A DNA stretch of 64,000 nt from positions 19,542,001 through 19,606,000 of the forward strand of contig CM065385.1 in the NCBI GenBank assembly GCA_033060915.1, given 5' to 3'. The DNA comes from Euryodendron excelsum (taxonomy: Eukaryota > Streptophyta > Magnoliopsida > Ericales > Pentaphylacaceae). Under the pieces are notes generated by a model that was not told the origin of the DNA, ran no database searches, and saw nothing but the letters and a program-made list of their open reading frames with translations. Position numbers and translations under genes: made by a program. This document shows positions 1 through 10,569 of this stretch, one piece after another. Each line of letters begins with the position of its first letter. The first letter of the stretch is position 1.

Positions 1-659
1 GATTGGGGTTGACATAAAAGTTATGACCGCACCATTTCAGGTTGCCTACGTATCTCATTTGGCGAGAATTAGGTCATTCGTAGTTTGGGCAAGAGCCCGA
101 TGGAAGATGGGCGCATTAGGGCCTTTGGGAAGCTTGAAGACACATTGAGGTCTTTGAAAAAGTTTAAGACACTTTGTGGTCTTGAAAGTTTTGACTTGAA
201 ATTGGATGGTAGTATGTTTTGAAAATGTTTTTGGATCAATTTGAGAGAGTTTTGGAGAATGTTTTTGAATAACTCAAGAGAGTTTGAGAGTGCTTTTGAA
301 ATCTTGTTTTAAAAATCTTGGAGGTATGATTTTGGAATGTTTTGATGAATTTGTTTTTGAAAGTTGTCTTTGGAATCCTAATATGGACAACCTTAGAGGT
401 TGTTCTTGTTTTGTCACTTGTCCTTAGAATCCCTAACCATGAGAGGGCTAAGGACACCTTAGGTTTGTGACTCTTTGGAAAATATTTTTTGGAAAAGTCT
501 TGAAGAGGGAATGTAAGAACATTTGAAGAATTTATGGAGTTTTTTTTTTTTTTTTGAAATCAAGAGAGTAAGAGATTTTGAGAAGAATAGGTTATGAGAA
601 TAGTTGACACTTGAATGATCATTTAGAAAAGGGTTCAAGAGTTGGAACTTTGAAGTGCA

Positions 660-965
660 CTAACTTAGGTTGAGTTAGCCTATGGTTAGGGGGAACCTAA
701 GGTTAACTAACTTAGGTTAGGTTGACCTAAGGTTAAGAAGACTTAGGGTTAACTAACTAGGGTTAAGTTAACCTAAGGTGAGGTAACTAGGGTCAAGTTA
801 ACCTAGGGTTTGGTAACTAGGGTTAAGTTAACCTAGGGTTAGGTTACTAGGGTCAAGTTAACCTAGGGTTAGGTTACTAGGGTCAAGTTAACCTAGGGTT
901 AGGTAACTAGGGTCAAGTTAACCTAGGGTTTGGTAACTAGGGTCAAGTTAACCTAGGGTTGGATT
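660..965 (-). repeat. 30-bp tandem repeat inside family-A LTR
   Basis: About ten diverged copies of a 30-bp unit, built around AGGTTAACTTGACCCTAG when read on the minus strand. The same array stands at 53900-54160 in the plus copy, where successive AGGTTAAC cores are 30 bp apart. It lies in the transcribed part of the LTR, downstream of the TATA box. Confidence 0.85.
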
Positions 966-2211
966 GAAAAATGGTTTTGAAAGTTAGTTTAATACACTTT
1001 TAGAAAGAGTTTTGAAAAACCAAACATGTTATGCAAAGGACTTTGGTTGGTAATCTTTATGAAGATCATTTCCATGAAAATTTTGACTCTAGCCAAGAGT
1101 ATGGTTTATATGGTTGGTGATTAGAGACCATTCCAAGGAAAGCTTCCTTATGGCCATTATAACCAATATCTTGACAAGAGTATATAGGGGGTCAAAATTC
1201 AACATAATGATAATGATTTTTAGAGGATCATTTTTGATGCAAAGATGGTGGGAGTGCATTTTTGAAATCATTTTTGGAGAAGGATTTTGAAAACCATTTT
1301 TTCAAGGGAACCATTCCATCAAGAGAGGGTTCATACGGCCAATAAATGGGAGACCACTCAAGAGCGGGTTCCATGGGGCCATTTTTAACCATTAAATTGG
1401 AGAGAATGGAAACCTTGAATATTAGAGAGTTTGAAAGCAATTTTCATGCAAGTTGAAATACAATGATGCAAAAGTATGAATTAGGGGGTTGAGAGGGACC
1501 TTCTAAGGCATGACTCCTAAGGTTTCATCCTATACTTCAAGGGGCCAACTCTTGGAACAACTTTTGAAGGACATGTATAACTTGGAAATGTTATGAAATT
1601 AAGAGTAATGTGAGCATTGTGGGATATGGCAATAAACATAAAATGAAGCCAAGCATACAAAACATGATCAAAATAATAATATGCAAGGGGTCATGATTCA
1701 CATACAAGGCTTTTAGGCTTCACCACACAAATAAGGGGCTCTTAGGCCATGCCATCTTAAAGTAGGCTAGTGAGAGGTCCCCCTACACGGTGGCTCTCAC
1801 TTGCTTTCCTCTAGGCATGATCTAGGAGCCCTCTTGGCTCAAGCATGCAAGAAAGGGGGGTTGAAGATGGGGATTAAAATAGAGAATAGCCTAAGTAGGC
1901 TAGGAGGGAGAAGAGAAGAGTGGGGGAGAGCACAAATGTAAAAGAGATACCACCTTTGTCTTCAACACTCTTGTAGACTTCAATGGATGTTTTGATTGGA
2001 GCTTAAGTGACTTCAAGAAGGCTTGAGAGGCTTGAGTGGAGTGTATAAGTGTGTATGAGGCTTTGTATGTAGAGTGTATAGGCTTAGGAGGGGTAGAATC
2101 TATCCTAAGTGTTGGGGGGGAGGAATATATGTAGAGATTCGAGTTTCTGGAGTGATTTCAGCAGAGTTTGATATCAATTTTGGACCTGGAATATGCAAGG
2201 GGGAAGGCCTC

Positions 2212-2219
2212 TATTTATA
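2212..2219 (-). promoter_or_regulatory. Probable LTR TATA box (family A)
   Basis: TATTTATA on the plus strand reads TATAAATA on the minus strand, at the same LTR position as TATAAATA 52507-52514 in the plus copy. It is followed by a short purine-rich stretch. Position about 1.8 kb into the LTR leaves roughly 3 kb of R-U5. Confidence 0.65.
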
Positions 2220-2252
2220 GGCAATCTGGAATAGGCCTTGCGCGTGTAGCAC

Positions 2253-2283
2253 ATGCGCATGGCCAAAATTTGGCCGTGCGCAT
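2253..2283. promoter_or_regulatory. 31-bp near-perfect palindrome upstream of LTR TATA box
   Basis: Outer arms ATGCGCA / TGCGCAT flank an inner GGCCAAA / TTTGGCC palindrome, with the inner segment absent from the plus copy (52467-52487). It lies about 35-65 bp upstream of the minus-strand TATA box, so a dimeric-factor binding site or a hairpin are both possible. Function is inference. Confidence 0.5.
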
Positions 2284-3524
2284 GTAGGACATGCGCAGGT
2301 ACTGTTCCATTGCCATAATAACATGTGGCACCCTATGTACTGATTAAATCTCGATCGTTGATCGAAAGTCGGTCGATCTGAACAAAATTTGAGCGCATGT
2401 AGCATACGCTCCATCATCGGTAAGAATCGCCCAAAATTTACCTCGATAATTGGGCCAACCGGGAAGGTTCCAGGGGAATCGGTCACACTCGAGATGTTCT
2501 CCTAGTGCATCCGATGAACTTTCATGTTTTCAAAGAGTTTGAATTATGTTCATAAGCGTGGGATATCATCTTGGGAAGCGTGCCAAAAAGGACACTTTTG
2601 TAGAGCGTCTATGATACGCTCCGTGGGTGTTTGAAAGTGGCTATTATCGTTTGATGTGATCGAGGCCTTCGAGAAACGATCTATTTGATCGGACCGTTTC
2701 GATGGAAAGAACTCTGGAAATACTTTTTAGAATTTCCAAATTTACGCATTTCTCAAGTCGTTTGACGGTGCGTTTTGATTAGGGAATCGAAGAGAAAGTC
2801 AACCTTAGCGGAGCGTCTGCGAAACGCTCCAGGGGTTGCTGAAAGTCATGGTTTGCACACCGTACGATGGAGGGCTTCAGGGAGCGATCTATTCGATCAA
2901 ACCGTATCGATGGAAAGATCTATGGACAAGTGTTCAAGAGTTCCCTGATGTATGCAATTCTCAAGTCGGTTGACGGTGCATTATAACCAGGGAATCGGGG
3001 GAAAAGACAATTTATGCGGGTGGTGAATTTACACTCCAGGGAACTTTTGTCGAGTCATGTGAATTTAGCATCGTAGGGTATTCCTTAGGTTAAACAAAGG
3101 CGGGTGGTGAAACCTCCGCTCGAAATCCCAAGGCCGGTGCTGTTTCGGGGCATTTTTGGGCTTCCAGGGGCAAAACGGTCATTTTGACCGGAGTTGGCTG
3201 GAAATGGTCAGGAATGGACTGGTATATTGTGTTAGGCGTGTAGGGCTATTCAAGGATGGTTTTGAGAGAGTCTGTTGCCATTCAGCGGGGTTTGTGCCGT
3301 GCTGAGTCGTTCAGGGGTAAAATGGTCATTTTGACTAGAGTGAGTCGGAATAGGACCGAATTTGGCCCAAATAACGTGCGGGGGATGCCTGATGGTTTGA
3401 CAACATTGTGGAAGGATGGACTTATCATTTTGAGAGATTTTGAACTTCCCCAAAACGTGCTTGGAGGCCCAAGGGATAGGTCTGGTCATTTTCACCGAGT
3501 CGGGCTAGTAGGCGCCGGTGTTAA

Positions 3525-3860
3525 CCTAGGTGTTGGTTTCCGAGACTGCTCGGTCTTGGAAAACTACCTGTGCGGTGTTGGTCTCCAAGAACGCCCGTTC
3601 CTAGAGAGCTACCTGCAGGGGTGGTGTTGGTTCTTGAGAACGCCTGGTCCTAGAAAGCTACCTGGAAGTGTGGTGTTGGTCTCCGAGAATGCCCAGTCTC
3701 GGAGAACTATCAAATGACGGACATTCTATGTTGGTGGGCTAGCAGGTGCTAGAAGCGAACCGTCTAGAATTTGATGAGGTGTTGGTCCCCAAGATCGCCC
3801 GATCTTGAGAAGCTACCTGGATGGCGTTGGTTTCCGGGACCGCCGGTCCGGAAAACTACT
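3525..3860 (-). repeat. 49-bp tandem repeats in U3 of family-A LTR
   Basis: GGTGTTGG cores at 3574, 3623 and 3672 are exactly 49 bp apart; further diverged units extend on both sides, about six in all. The same repeats occur at 50925-51235 in the plus copy. The apparent 153-residue ORF at 3256-3717 is made of this repeat and is not a gene. Confidence 0.8.
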
Positions 3861-4247
3861 TGGAATAATGGTGCTTAAGGCTCCAGCGGATCCTTGTGGA
3901 CCCGAGAAGTGACTAGTTGACTGGATTGGAGATTGAAAGGCTCGTCTTGAGCTTGCATGTGTTATGATGTTGGAAACCGAATCCGGTCGGGCCGGAGATT
4001 GCCGAGTGGGCAAAAATGGGGTGCTTACAATGTAAACACTCCTATTTCTATGAGTTCAAGCTATTTTGAGGTGGTATTAATTTATTGTACAACTTGCAAA
4101 ATTCTTCAGTAGACTCTGGAAAATTAGTGCATTCAAAAATAAGAATGAGTCCCCTGATTCATTTTCCAAATGTAACTCGATCTATTTGACCCAACTCTTT
4201 TATCAACTCCCTCCAAAAAAGTGGTTATTCTTTGGTGGTCCTGCGCC

Positions 4248-4264
4248 GGGGGGGGGGGGGGGGG
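4248..4264 (+). repeat. Homopolymer G17
   Basis: Seventeen consecutive G after CTGCGCC. Similar runs occur near 28957 and 33005. Such runs are prone to sequencing and assembly length errors and can form G-quadruplexes. Confidence 0.9.
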
Positions 4265-4730
4265 TGTGTAAGATTCCTTAAATTTAGCACACAGATATGT
4301 TGTAACTGCAAAATGGCCAAGTAAGAGAGTAGGAAAATAGAAAAAAAATAAAATAAAAGAATCAGAGATATAACATTTTTCCAAAACAGAGGTGGTAGTT
4401 CATATATCGTACTTAAAAAAAAAAAATTTTTTTCACCCATTTCATCATGGCAAGACAGATATTCCAATTTCACCAAATATGCAAAAGAATAAGAAGAAAG
4501 AATAGAAGAAAGGACAGAGAGAAACTTAACTAAAGAGGATGGTAAGGGAAGGTAATAAAACAACCTTGATATGGAAATCAACACCAAAACATAATTAAGA
4601 AAGCCTGATCCTAAACTTGCAGCAAAGTTACCTGTAAATGCACATCCCACTGGCTACAATGCATAAGGCAAGGCTAGCCCAGCATTTCAGGAAAACTCTA
4701 GCAAGAGATGTTGCTTGTATACAATAGAGT

Positions 4731-4997
4731 TTAAAGCAAACTTGGTAATGCACTAACAACTCTCTCCATGGCAACTGATCCACCAACCCAGCAAAACACT
4801 AGCAACGTTATGACAGGACTCTCGTCACTCCACATAATTTCAACCAACCTTGGAATTGCAATCTCCTCTGTCCTATCCGCTTCAACTCCAAGTAGTGGCT
4901 GACTAACTAGAGAACCCAGTGCACTTGCTGTCTGTTCTGTAAGTATTTTAGTATCCAATGCTTCCACCAGAGCTGTGACAGCTACTGCATCTGTCAT
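4731..4997 (-). pseudogene. Possible ARM-repeat-like exon remnant
   Basis: An 88-codon minus-strand frame contains a stretch like AVTALVEALDTKI followed by ASALGSLVS, resembling the helical pattern of armadillo repeats (small-residue helix, then a leucine-rich helix). No start context, splice context or further repeats could be assigned, and the C-terminal half does not look ARM-like. It could be a decayed exon of a host gene or chance. Weak call. Confidence 0.22.
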
Positions 4998-5079
4998 TCT
5001 GCTTTAGGTATTCAATGTCATTAAGTGCAATTGTAGCATTTTTCTTGGGCCTTGACCATTAGATTTGGCCCTATAGAAA

Positions 5080-5960
5080 TGATTATTCCAAGCAAGAAGC
5101 TAAAATGCCTAATATGCAGGGAAAAAAGAGACCAAAACCAAAAATGCATTACATGGAATTCTCATGAATGACCACAATAAGAGCTTTAAAAAGACTGAAA
5201 TCGATAAAAATAATTGCGATAAGGATAAATCATATGTTTTGCAAATCACCACAAAAGTAAACGGTCACCAAAACAATTATGCAAATAATAAACTATTAAA
5301 CAACAGCACAAGAGCAAAATGTGGTAAAAACGGAGAAGGGCAGAAGTGACGAAGCAAAACGCAGAAGTGACGAAGCAAAGTACCAGCAGAACAAAGGAAA
5401 AAATAAAAATCAGAAATGGAGAACACAGTTTGCACAACCTTTATAGGCTGCAAGATTAAAAAAATGACTAGCATGATACGATAGTCCAAATTATGACTGA
5501 AAAAATATGGTCATTGTTTACAATCTAGCCAGTCCACTCTTCCAACGAGTTGAAAACAAACAGCTTGCCTATCACGTCCTAATTGCGACACCCCAATTAA
5601 CTAACAATCATAATTTACACAACAGAAGAAAATTATCTGCTAAACAAAATCCTTGAAAAGGCATATGGAAACACCTAAAAAGCTTCACTCCTTAGTGTCC
5701 ACAGTCCTATCACTCTTCCAAGAAGTTCTTCTAGTATTGCAAACAACAAAAAATGCACGAGCAACAGAAACACTGTAGGGGGAGAAGAAGCAGAAAGGCA
5801 GAAAGGAAACAAAGCTGGTGGGAGGGGAGAACAAAGAAGACATGATACTTACTTTCTAAAACCATGTTTCCAATAAAGCAGTAAACAACTACTCCAAACA
5901 CGGATGCCACCATGTACATTTTGAGACAAAATGAAATAAAAAAAAGTTCAAAAATTAACA
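5080..5960. repeat. Copy 1 of an old dispersed duplication (copy 2 at 27290-28450)
   Basis: Colinear matches with 27290-28450 include CAAGAAGCTAAAATG, GCAAATCACCAC, CAAGATTAA-AAAATGACTA and GAGCAACAG. By eye the identity is moderate with many indels, suggesting an old duplication of non-coding, possibly intronic, DNA in the same orientation. An alignment would define the ends. Confidence 0.5.
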
Positions 5961-6204
5961 AACAATTAATAGCTGGACATGCGTTTGTCTTCTGAGAAGC
6001 AAATCTATCGTTGTGGTTGCTGTTAAGCCTGTTATGCTATTACAATTTTGTTTGTACGCTTAGTTTGCAGAATATGAAGTTCGTCCTTGTTTGGTTATGG
6101 TTCCAATTCCGATTTCGGTTGCGTGTTCTGTGAAATAAAAAAAAAATTAAAAAATCATTTTTCATGTTCTTAAAAACAAAAAAATAGATCGATCAAAAAC
6201 ACCA

Positions 6205-6352
6205 TCTTTTTTCGCACGGTCTCGGGTTCGATTCTCCCTAGGATTAAACTCGTGATTTAAGTGGGGAGTCGTGGCAGTGGGTTGTTGTGCTAGCTCCCTA
6301 CAGGGATTAGTTCCACCGAAGGTGGATATACCCCTGTTATCCAAAAAAAACC
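6205..6352 (+). mobile_element. 5'-truncated tRNA-derived SINE-like fragment
   Basis: Contains a Pol III box-B-like GGGTTCGATTC at about 6226, then a GTGGCAGTGGGTTGTTGTGC-type body and ends in an A-rich tail after GTTATCC. This order (box B, unique body, A tail) is typical of plant tRNA-derived SINEs. No box A was found upstream, so the head appears missing. No target duplication was identified. Confidence 0.45.
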
Positions 6353-7198
6353 ATATTTTTTCTATCGTTTTCATTTTTGAATCAAACGGTCGTGTACACT
6401 CAAAAAATACTTTTTTATTGATTCCTAAAACTAGGGTGTTTATAAAAAAAATATCGAAAACAAGTTGTGAAACCGGTGTACCAGATGTAGTGTCGACGGA
6501 AACAGTTTTCGAAACCAATTTGCCAAACGCGATTCAATAAATTGTAAAAAATGAAAACAAAAAAAAAAATAGAGTAAGAGAAATGCAATTACTATTGACT
6601 ATTGAATTACTTATGGGAGATAATTTAGACCATCAGAATAATTAATACTAGTCACGGTATTAATTGTTCCAAACTGTGTGGGATTAAGTGTGGAATACAT
6701 ATTCTGAGCAATTTTTTCACACCAAATGCATGATATGTGGACTACACGAGATGCTGAATACAATTCCACCATCACATTTTGCAAACAATTATACATTACT
6801 TGAAGTTATTATTTTTTTATTCCCACGATAGAGAAAGAAAAATATTGCAGTAATAAAATCAAAATATGCATGCTTAGTAATAAAAAAAAAAATATGCATG
6901 CTTATCTTTAGTTCACATAAAGTTCCAAATTTTTTTTCTATTTTGTAACTAATTTCATTTTATTGCCATCTTCCCTTTTTATTGTTTACTCTAGGTGTAA
7001 GAGTTTAGTAACTTTTTTTTTTTTTTTTTGAATATTGTACTTCAGCAAATCCCATTGTTTAATTTAATACTTAACTTAGGCCCTTCATGCCTCAAATATT
7101 CATATTTTAAAAATGCAAGCTTGTGAATGACCTAACTCCTGATCTTTAATTTGTTTGAAACTTGTGAGGCATAAATGGCATTAGGAGAGCATGAAATC

Positions 7199-7457
7199 TG
7201 TGGGAAAATGCAGTTTCTTCTTAATAAGGAAACCCTGCGTGCATCGTACATAGGAAATCAGGGAGTCATTGCATTTATGGTGTAAATTGTTATGCTTTAT
7301 TTTGGTGATTTTTGTAGTTATGACAATCCCTTAATTGTGGGGATTTAAGTTAGGATAGTTACCTATTTTAGTTAGTCTCTCTAAGTGTATAAATTTAGAA
7401 ACTGTACAGCATATTTCACAATTTGAATGAGAATAATTCTTTCTCCAATTCTTCACA
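7199..7457 (+). repeat. 5' LTR of copia element
   Basis: 259 bp, TG...CA termini. It is colinear with the 3' LTR except for a 32-bp internal duplication present only in the 3' copy and scattered substitutions, so the insertion is not recent. Confidence 0.95.
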
Positions 7458-7470
7458 TGGTCTCAGAGCC
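7458..7470 (+). promoter_or_regulatory. Primer binding site of copia element
   Basis: TGGTCTCAGAGCC directly follows the 5' LTR. It differs by one base in its first ten from TGGTATCAGAGC, the usual initiator-methionine tRNA PBS of plant copia elements. Confidence 0.85.
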
Positions 7471-8425
7471 TCGAGCTCTCTAGGAATTACCCTTTTTTTT
7501 TTTTTTTTTTTTTTCTCGCTTGCTGGCCTACATTGCCGAGGATTCTTGATTCCATTTGCAGCCTTAATTGCTGTTTTCTAATTCTAGTATTCTCTTACAA
7601 CCTTAATTGCTGTTTTCTTTCTCTAAATTTCTCTCTTCCTCTCTTCGGCCACTTTTATTCTTGACCTAAACGGAGCTCTTTCTTGATCTTCCCATCATCT
7701 CTAATCTCCAACAGCCATGGCAAAAACCATAGATAGCACAAACACCTCTGAGATGCAAAATATGGAAGCAAATTCTGCTCCATCTTTAGGAGATTTATAG
7801 AACCTGCAGGCTGCAAATAGATTGAATGGAAAGACTTATCTGAAATGGTTGCAGGTGGTTCGAATGTTCTTGAAAGGGAAACGCAAGTTGAGTCGCTTGG
7901 TATGGGACCTGAAGCAGGAGATCCTAGATTTGATACTTGGGATGAAGCAGACTCTATGGTGATGTCCTGGCTATGGAACTCAAGGCTACTGGAGATCAGC
8001 AACACATGTATGTTCCTAACCACCGCGAAGGAGATATGGAATGCGGTTGGACAGACTTATTCCAAGGTTCGTGATGCTACTCAGATTTATGAGATCAAGA
8101 TCAAAATTTCAGCCACCAAGAAGGGAGAACATACCGTCACCGAATATGCCAATCTCTTGAAGAATCTATGGCAAGAAATGGATCATTATCAATGCATTAA
8201 ACTGAAATGCAGTGATGTTGCAGCCATGGTGAAAAGACTCATACAGAAAGACAGGATTTATGATTTTTCTACAGGTCTGAATATGGAGTTTGATCTGGTC
8301 AGAGTACAAGTTCTTGAAAAAGATGATTTACCCTCATTAAATAAGACTATTATGATAATCTGAGTAGAAGAAATACGGAGAGTAGTAATGGTGTAACCAT
8401 AGGCTGTTGAGGCATCGGCTATGGT

Positions 8426-8541
8426 CCGCTACAGCGTTGAAGTAACTCATGCCATACTCCCAAGAAAAGCTCGAACGACCTTCAACAAAAGGGTACCTGT
8501 ACACGAAATTGACATAGGTGGGTAGGTAGAGAATACCTAGG
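8426..8541 (+). pseudogene. rrn23: Plastid 23S rRNA fragment
   Basis: Contains the strongly conserved AGCTCGAACGACCTTCAACA and GGTGGGTAGGTAGAGAATAC of bacterial-type 23S rRNA, preceded by the GCTACAGCG-TTGAAGTAAC segment. Scattered differences from the plastid gene (for example ACACGAAATTGACATAGG) show decay. Not functional. Confidence 0.88.
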
Positions 8542-8648
8542 AACTTCTATAGTAAATGGAATATACAGAATTGTGATCAATCAAATATTGCAAAGCCTTG
8601 GTATTTATTATCGATCAGAATTGGACTATAACAGAATTTCGGTCTATA
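8542..8648 (+). pseudogene. rpoB: Plastid rpoB fragment
   Basis: Translation of about 30 codons reads like the RNA polymerase beta subunit segment [15 protein letters not shown], then GIYYRSELD and ISVYT. rpoB encodes the plastid-encoded polymerase beta subunit; only about 3% of the gene is present. It joins directly to the 23S piece, which is not its neighbour in plastomes. Confidence 0.85.
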
Positions 8649-8738
8649 CCAATATTGGTTCACAGTTAATAACATCTTCATCATCTAGAGCAACGATGAG
8701 TCGAAGAACACCATGCATTGATGGGTGGTGAGGACCCA
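8649..8738 (-). pseudogene. ndhH: Plastid ndhH fragment
   Basis: On the minus strand the frame reads [16 protein letters not shown] then [12 protein letters not shown], the highly conserved N-terminal part of the NDH complex subunit H (49-kDa-type subunit). About 30 codons, no stop, inserted antisense to the surrounding element. Confidence 0.88.
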
Positions 8739-8854
8739 GTCAACTGATGCACTTCAACGCATTTCGGTGAGAACTAGCTAGCTCTACATTTGAGTGGCAT
8801 TTCACCCCTAACCACAATATCCGCTGATTCTTCAACATCAGTTGGTTCGGACCT
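8739..8854 (-). pseudogene. rrn23: Second plastid 23S rRNA fragment, opposite orientation
   Basis: The reverse complement carries ACTGATGTTGAAGAATCAGC, then GTGGTTAGGGGTGAAATGCC and the AGCTAGCT...CCGAAATGCGTTGA-type segment of bacterial-type 23S rRNA. This is a different part of the molecule from 8426-8541 and in the opposite orientation. Confidence 0.87.
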
Positions 8855-8972
8855 TAGAAAAGTTTTGGTAGAGCCAGATTTAAGCGTTTGCTAGGTAAGC
8901 ATCCTATAGCAAGAGGAGTAGTTATGAACCCTACAAACCATCCCCATGGGGGTGGTGAAGGGAGGGCCCTAA
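8855..8972 (+). pseudogene. rpl2: Plastid rpl2 fragment
   Basis: The frame reads like ribosomal protein L2: RGVVMNP then [11 protein letters not shown], the conserved C-terminal motif of the L2 family. The following bases ATGGTAGAAAAAACCC match both rpl2 and the gag frame, so the right junction lies within microhomology. Confidence 0.9.
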
Positions 8973-9349
8973 ATGGTAGAAAAAACCCCAAAAGGGGCAG
9001 GTTTTAAAAATCCCACCCCTAACCTACCAACTATGAGCATGAATGAGGAACCAAACCTGTCTAAAACCACAAGTAGGGATGCCTTATGGTGTACATACTA
9101 TAAAAAGCCTCGCCACACGAGAGAGTGCTGCTGGAAGCTTCATGGAAAGCCGTAATTGTCTAACAAAAATTGGACCATGAAGAATGAACAGCAAAGGGGG
9201 TAGGCTCATGACTTACACACAGCCCGGCGAAGAGGACATGCCACAAGAGCAAGGTGAATTCAACAAAAGTGAGATGGAGAAGCTGAGGAATTTGTTTCCT
9301 TCGCACTCTCAGGTAAGTATCCTTCCCCTTGTGTCCTTAGCGTCTCAAG

Positions 9350-9800
9350 CATAACCTCTTTTTCAAGTTCCTGGACATTGATTCAGGGGCCACAGACCAT
9401 ATGACCCATTCATCACACAAATTCACCTCTTATAGTCCATGTCCTAGCAATAAGAAAATAGCCACAGCCGATGGTACGTTAATAACAGTTGTTGGCCGAG
9501 GAAGTGTTTTAATAAACCAGACTTTGAAACTTGACAATGTTCTTCATGTTCCAAAACTATCCACTACCTCTTGTCTATACATAGGCTCACAAAAGATTTG
9601 AATTGCGGTGTGACTTTCTTTCCCTCACATTATGTATTTCAGGACCAGGGAATGGGGAAGATGATTGGACGTGTTAGGGAGGAAGATGGACTTTACTATC
9701 TTGAAGAATCAAGTGGGCAAAACAGAACTAAGAATAATTTATCTCTATCATTGCTTTCTGAGTACTTTCAAATAAAGACATTTGGCTTTATCATCTTCGT
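9350..9800 (+). pseudogene. copia protease and GAG-pre-integrase region
   Basis: The aspartic protease signature DSG lies at 9380-9388 in a DSGATDHMT context, followed by IATADGTL and VLHVPKLS, all typical of Ty1/copia protease. A frameshift near 9590 leads to the GAG-pre-integrase part (GLYYLEES). Stops and frameshifts prevent a continuous protein. Confidence 0.85.
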
Positions 9801-10430
9801 CTAGGGCATCCTTCATTTGGCATTCTTAAAGTTATGTTTCCATTGTTATTTAAGGGATTGATGAGAAATTTCTTCATTGTGATATTTGTGAACTTACAAA
9901 GCACAAACATACTTCTTTTCCTATAAGCAATAAAATAACATCTGTTCCATTTTCACTCATCCAAAGTGATATATGGGGGACTTTTACTGTTCCTAATATA
10001 TCTGGGGCTCGTTGGTTTGTTTCATTCATTGATGATTGTAATCATGTGTCATGGATTTTTCTTCTAAAAATAAGTTTGATGTGAGTTCAATGTTTCCTTC
10101 CATAGTATGGTAAAAAATCAATTTGGGGTTGGGATACAAAAATTCATATCTGTCAATGCTAAGGATTTCTTCAATGAAGTTCTATCACCATTTTTCTAAA
10201 AAGAGGGAATAATCCATGAGTCATCCTGTGTCAACACCCCCCAACAAAATGGGGTGGTCGAAAGGAAAAATGGCCACATATTAGCCACTACCCGAGCCTT
10301 CCTATTTCAAAAACACATTCCAAAACATTATTGGGGGGAAGGTGTCCTAACTGCTGCTCATCTCATAAATAGGTTGCCTTGTTGAGTCCTTGGTTTCAAA
10401 AGTCCCATGCAAGTCCTGGCCAAACATCTT
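9800..10430 (+). pseudogene. copia integrase remnant
   Basis: Pieces in several frames: CDICELTKHKH (zinc-binding CX2C half), IQSDIWG with the first catalytic Asp and FIDDC at about 9960-10035, and [16 protein letters not shown] sequence at 10235-10270 with the catalytic Glu. Integrase joins cDNA to the chromosome; the frames here are broken several times. Confidence 0.82.
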
Positions 10431-10569
10431 CTCAACTTCAATACCACAAATAATCTTGTTCCAAAAATTTTTGGTTGGGTGTCCTTCCATATCCACTCTC
10501 ATAAGAGGGGAAAGTTAGATCCATGGGCACTGTAAGTGTGTTTTCGTAGGATACTCATCTACTCATAAA

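Larger units (their letters stand above)
1..4029 (-). mobile_element. Giant LTR, family A, partial (cut by left window edge)
   Basis: The reverse complement begins TGTAAGCACCCCATTTTTGC at 4029 and follows, block by block, the family-A LTR at 50730-55572: 49-bp repeats, hairpin repeats, TATA region, C/T-rich region and 30-bp repeats. Position 1 corresponds to roughly 54930 of the plus copy, so about 0.65 kb of the LTR 3' end lies outside the window. Whether this is a solo LTR or belongs to a full element cannot be told; the base pairs after the LTR start are ATGTA. No coding capacity is expected; ORFs inside it are shadows. Family assignment to Ty3/Tat-like elements is by analogy with the gag-bearing copy at 50730. 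Confidence 0.85.
4030..7193. other. AT-rich spacer without a recognised intact gene
   Basis: Between the family-A LTR and the copia element. It holds a G17 run, a weak ARM-like exon candidate, a block related to 27290-28450, and a SINE-like fragment, each listed separately. The remaining ORFs are short, low-complexity and show no family I recognise. Confidence 0.6.
8426..8972. other. Composite plastid-DNA insertion (NUPT mosaic) in copia gag
   Basis: 547 bp not related to gag, flanked by ATGGT at 8421-8425 and 8973-8977. Five consecutive pieces of about 90-120 bp each match different plastid genes in mixed orientation: 23S rRNA (+), rpoB (+), ndhH (-), 23S rRNA (-), rpl2 (+). The gag frame reads up to the left ATGGT and resumes at the right one. 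Matches are from memory of conserved plastid sequences and have scattered substitutions, so this is an old nuclear plastid insertion rather than contamination. Confidence 0.88.
7717..9155 (+). pseudogene. copia gag, broken and interrupted
   Basis: The ATG at 7717 starts a gag-like N terminus; a stop (7798-7800) and a frameshift follow, and the UBN2/gag-type core continues at 7845-8363 (features such as EIWNAVGQTYS, TVTEYANLLKNLWQEMD, FSTGLNMEFD). The C-terminal half resumes at 8973 and includes the zinc-knuckle region at about 9088-9150, where the second Cys of CX2C is Tyr (CTYY), followed by GKP. Between 8426 and 8972 lies unrelated plastid DNA. Gag forms the virus-like particle in the cytoplasm; this copy cannot encode it. 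Confidence 0.85.

Noticed and set aside
4225..4650. 141-residue minus ORF
   Set aside because: Hydrophobic low-complexity translation over A-rich DNA and the G17 run; no family resemblance.
8426..8854. Functional 23S rRNA gene
   Set aside because: Only two short pieces in opposite orientation, with substitutions.
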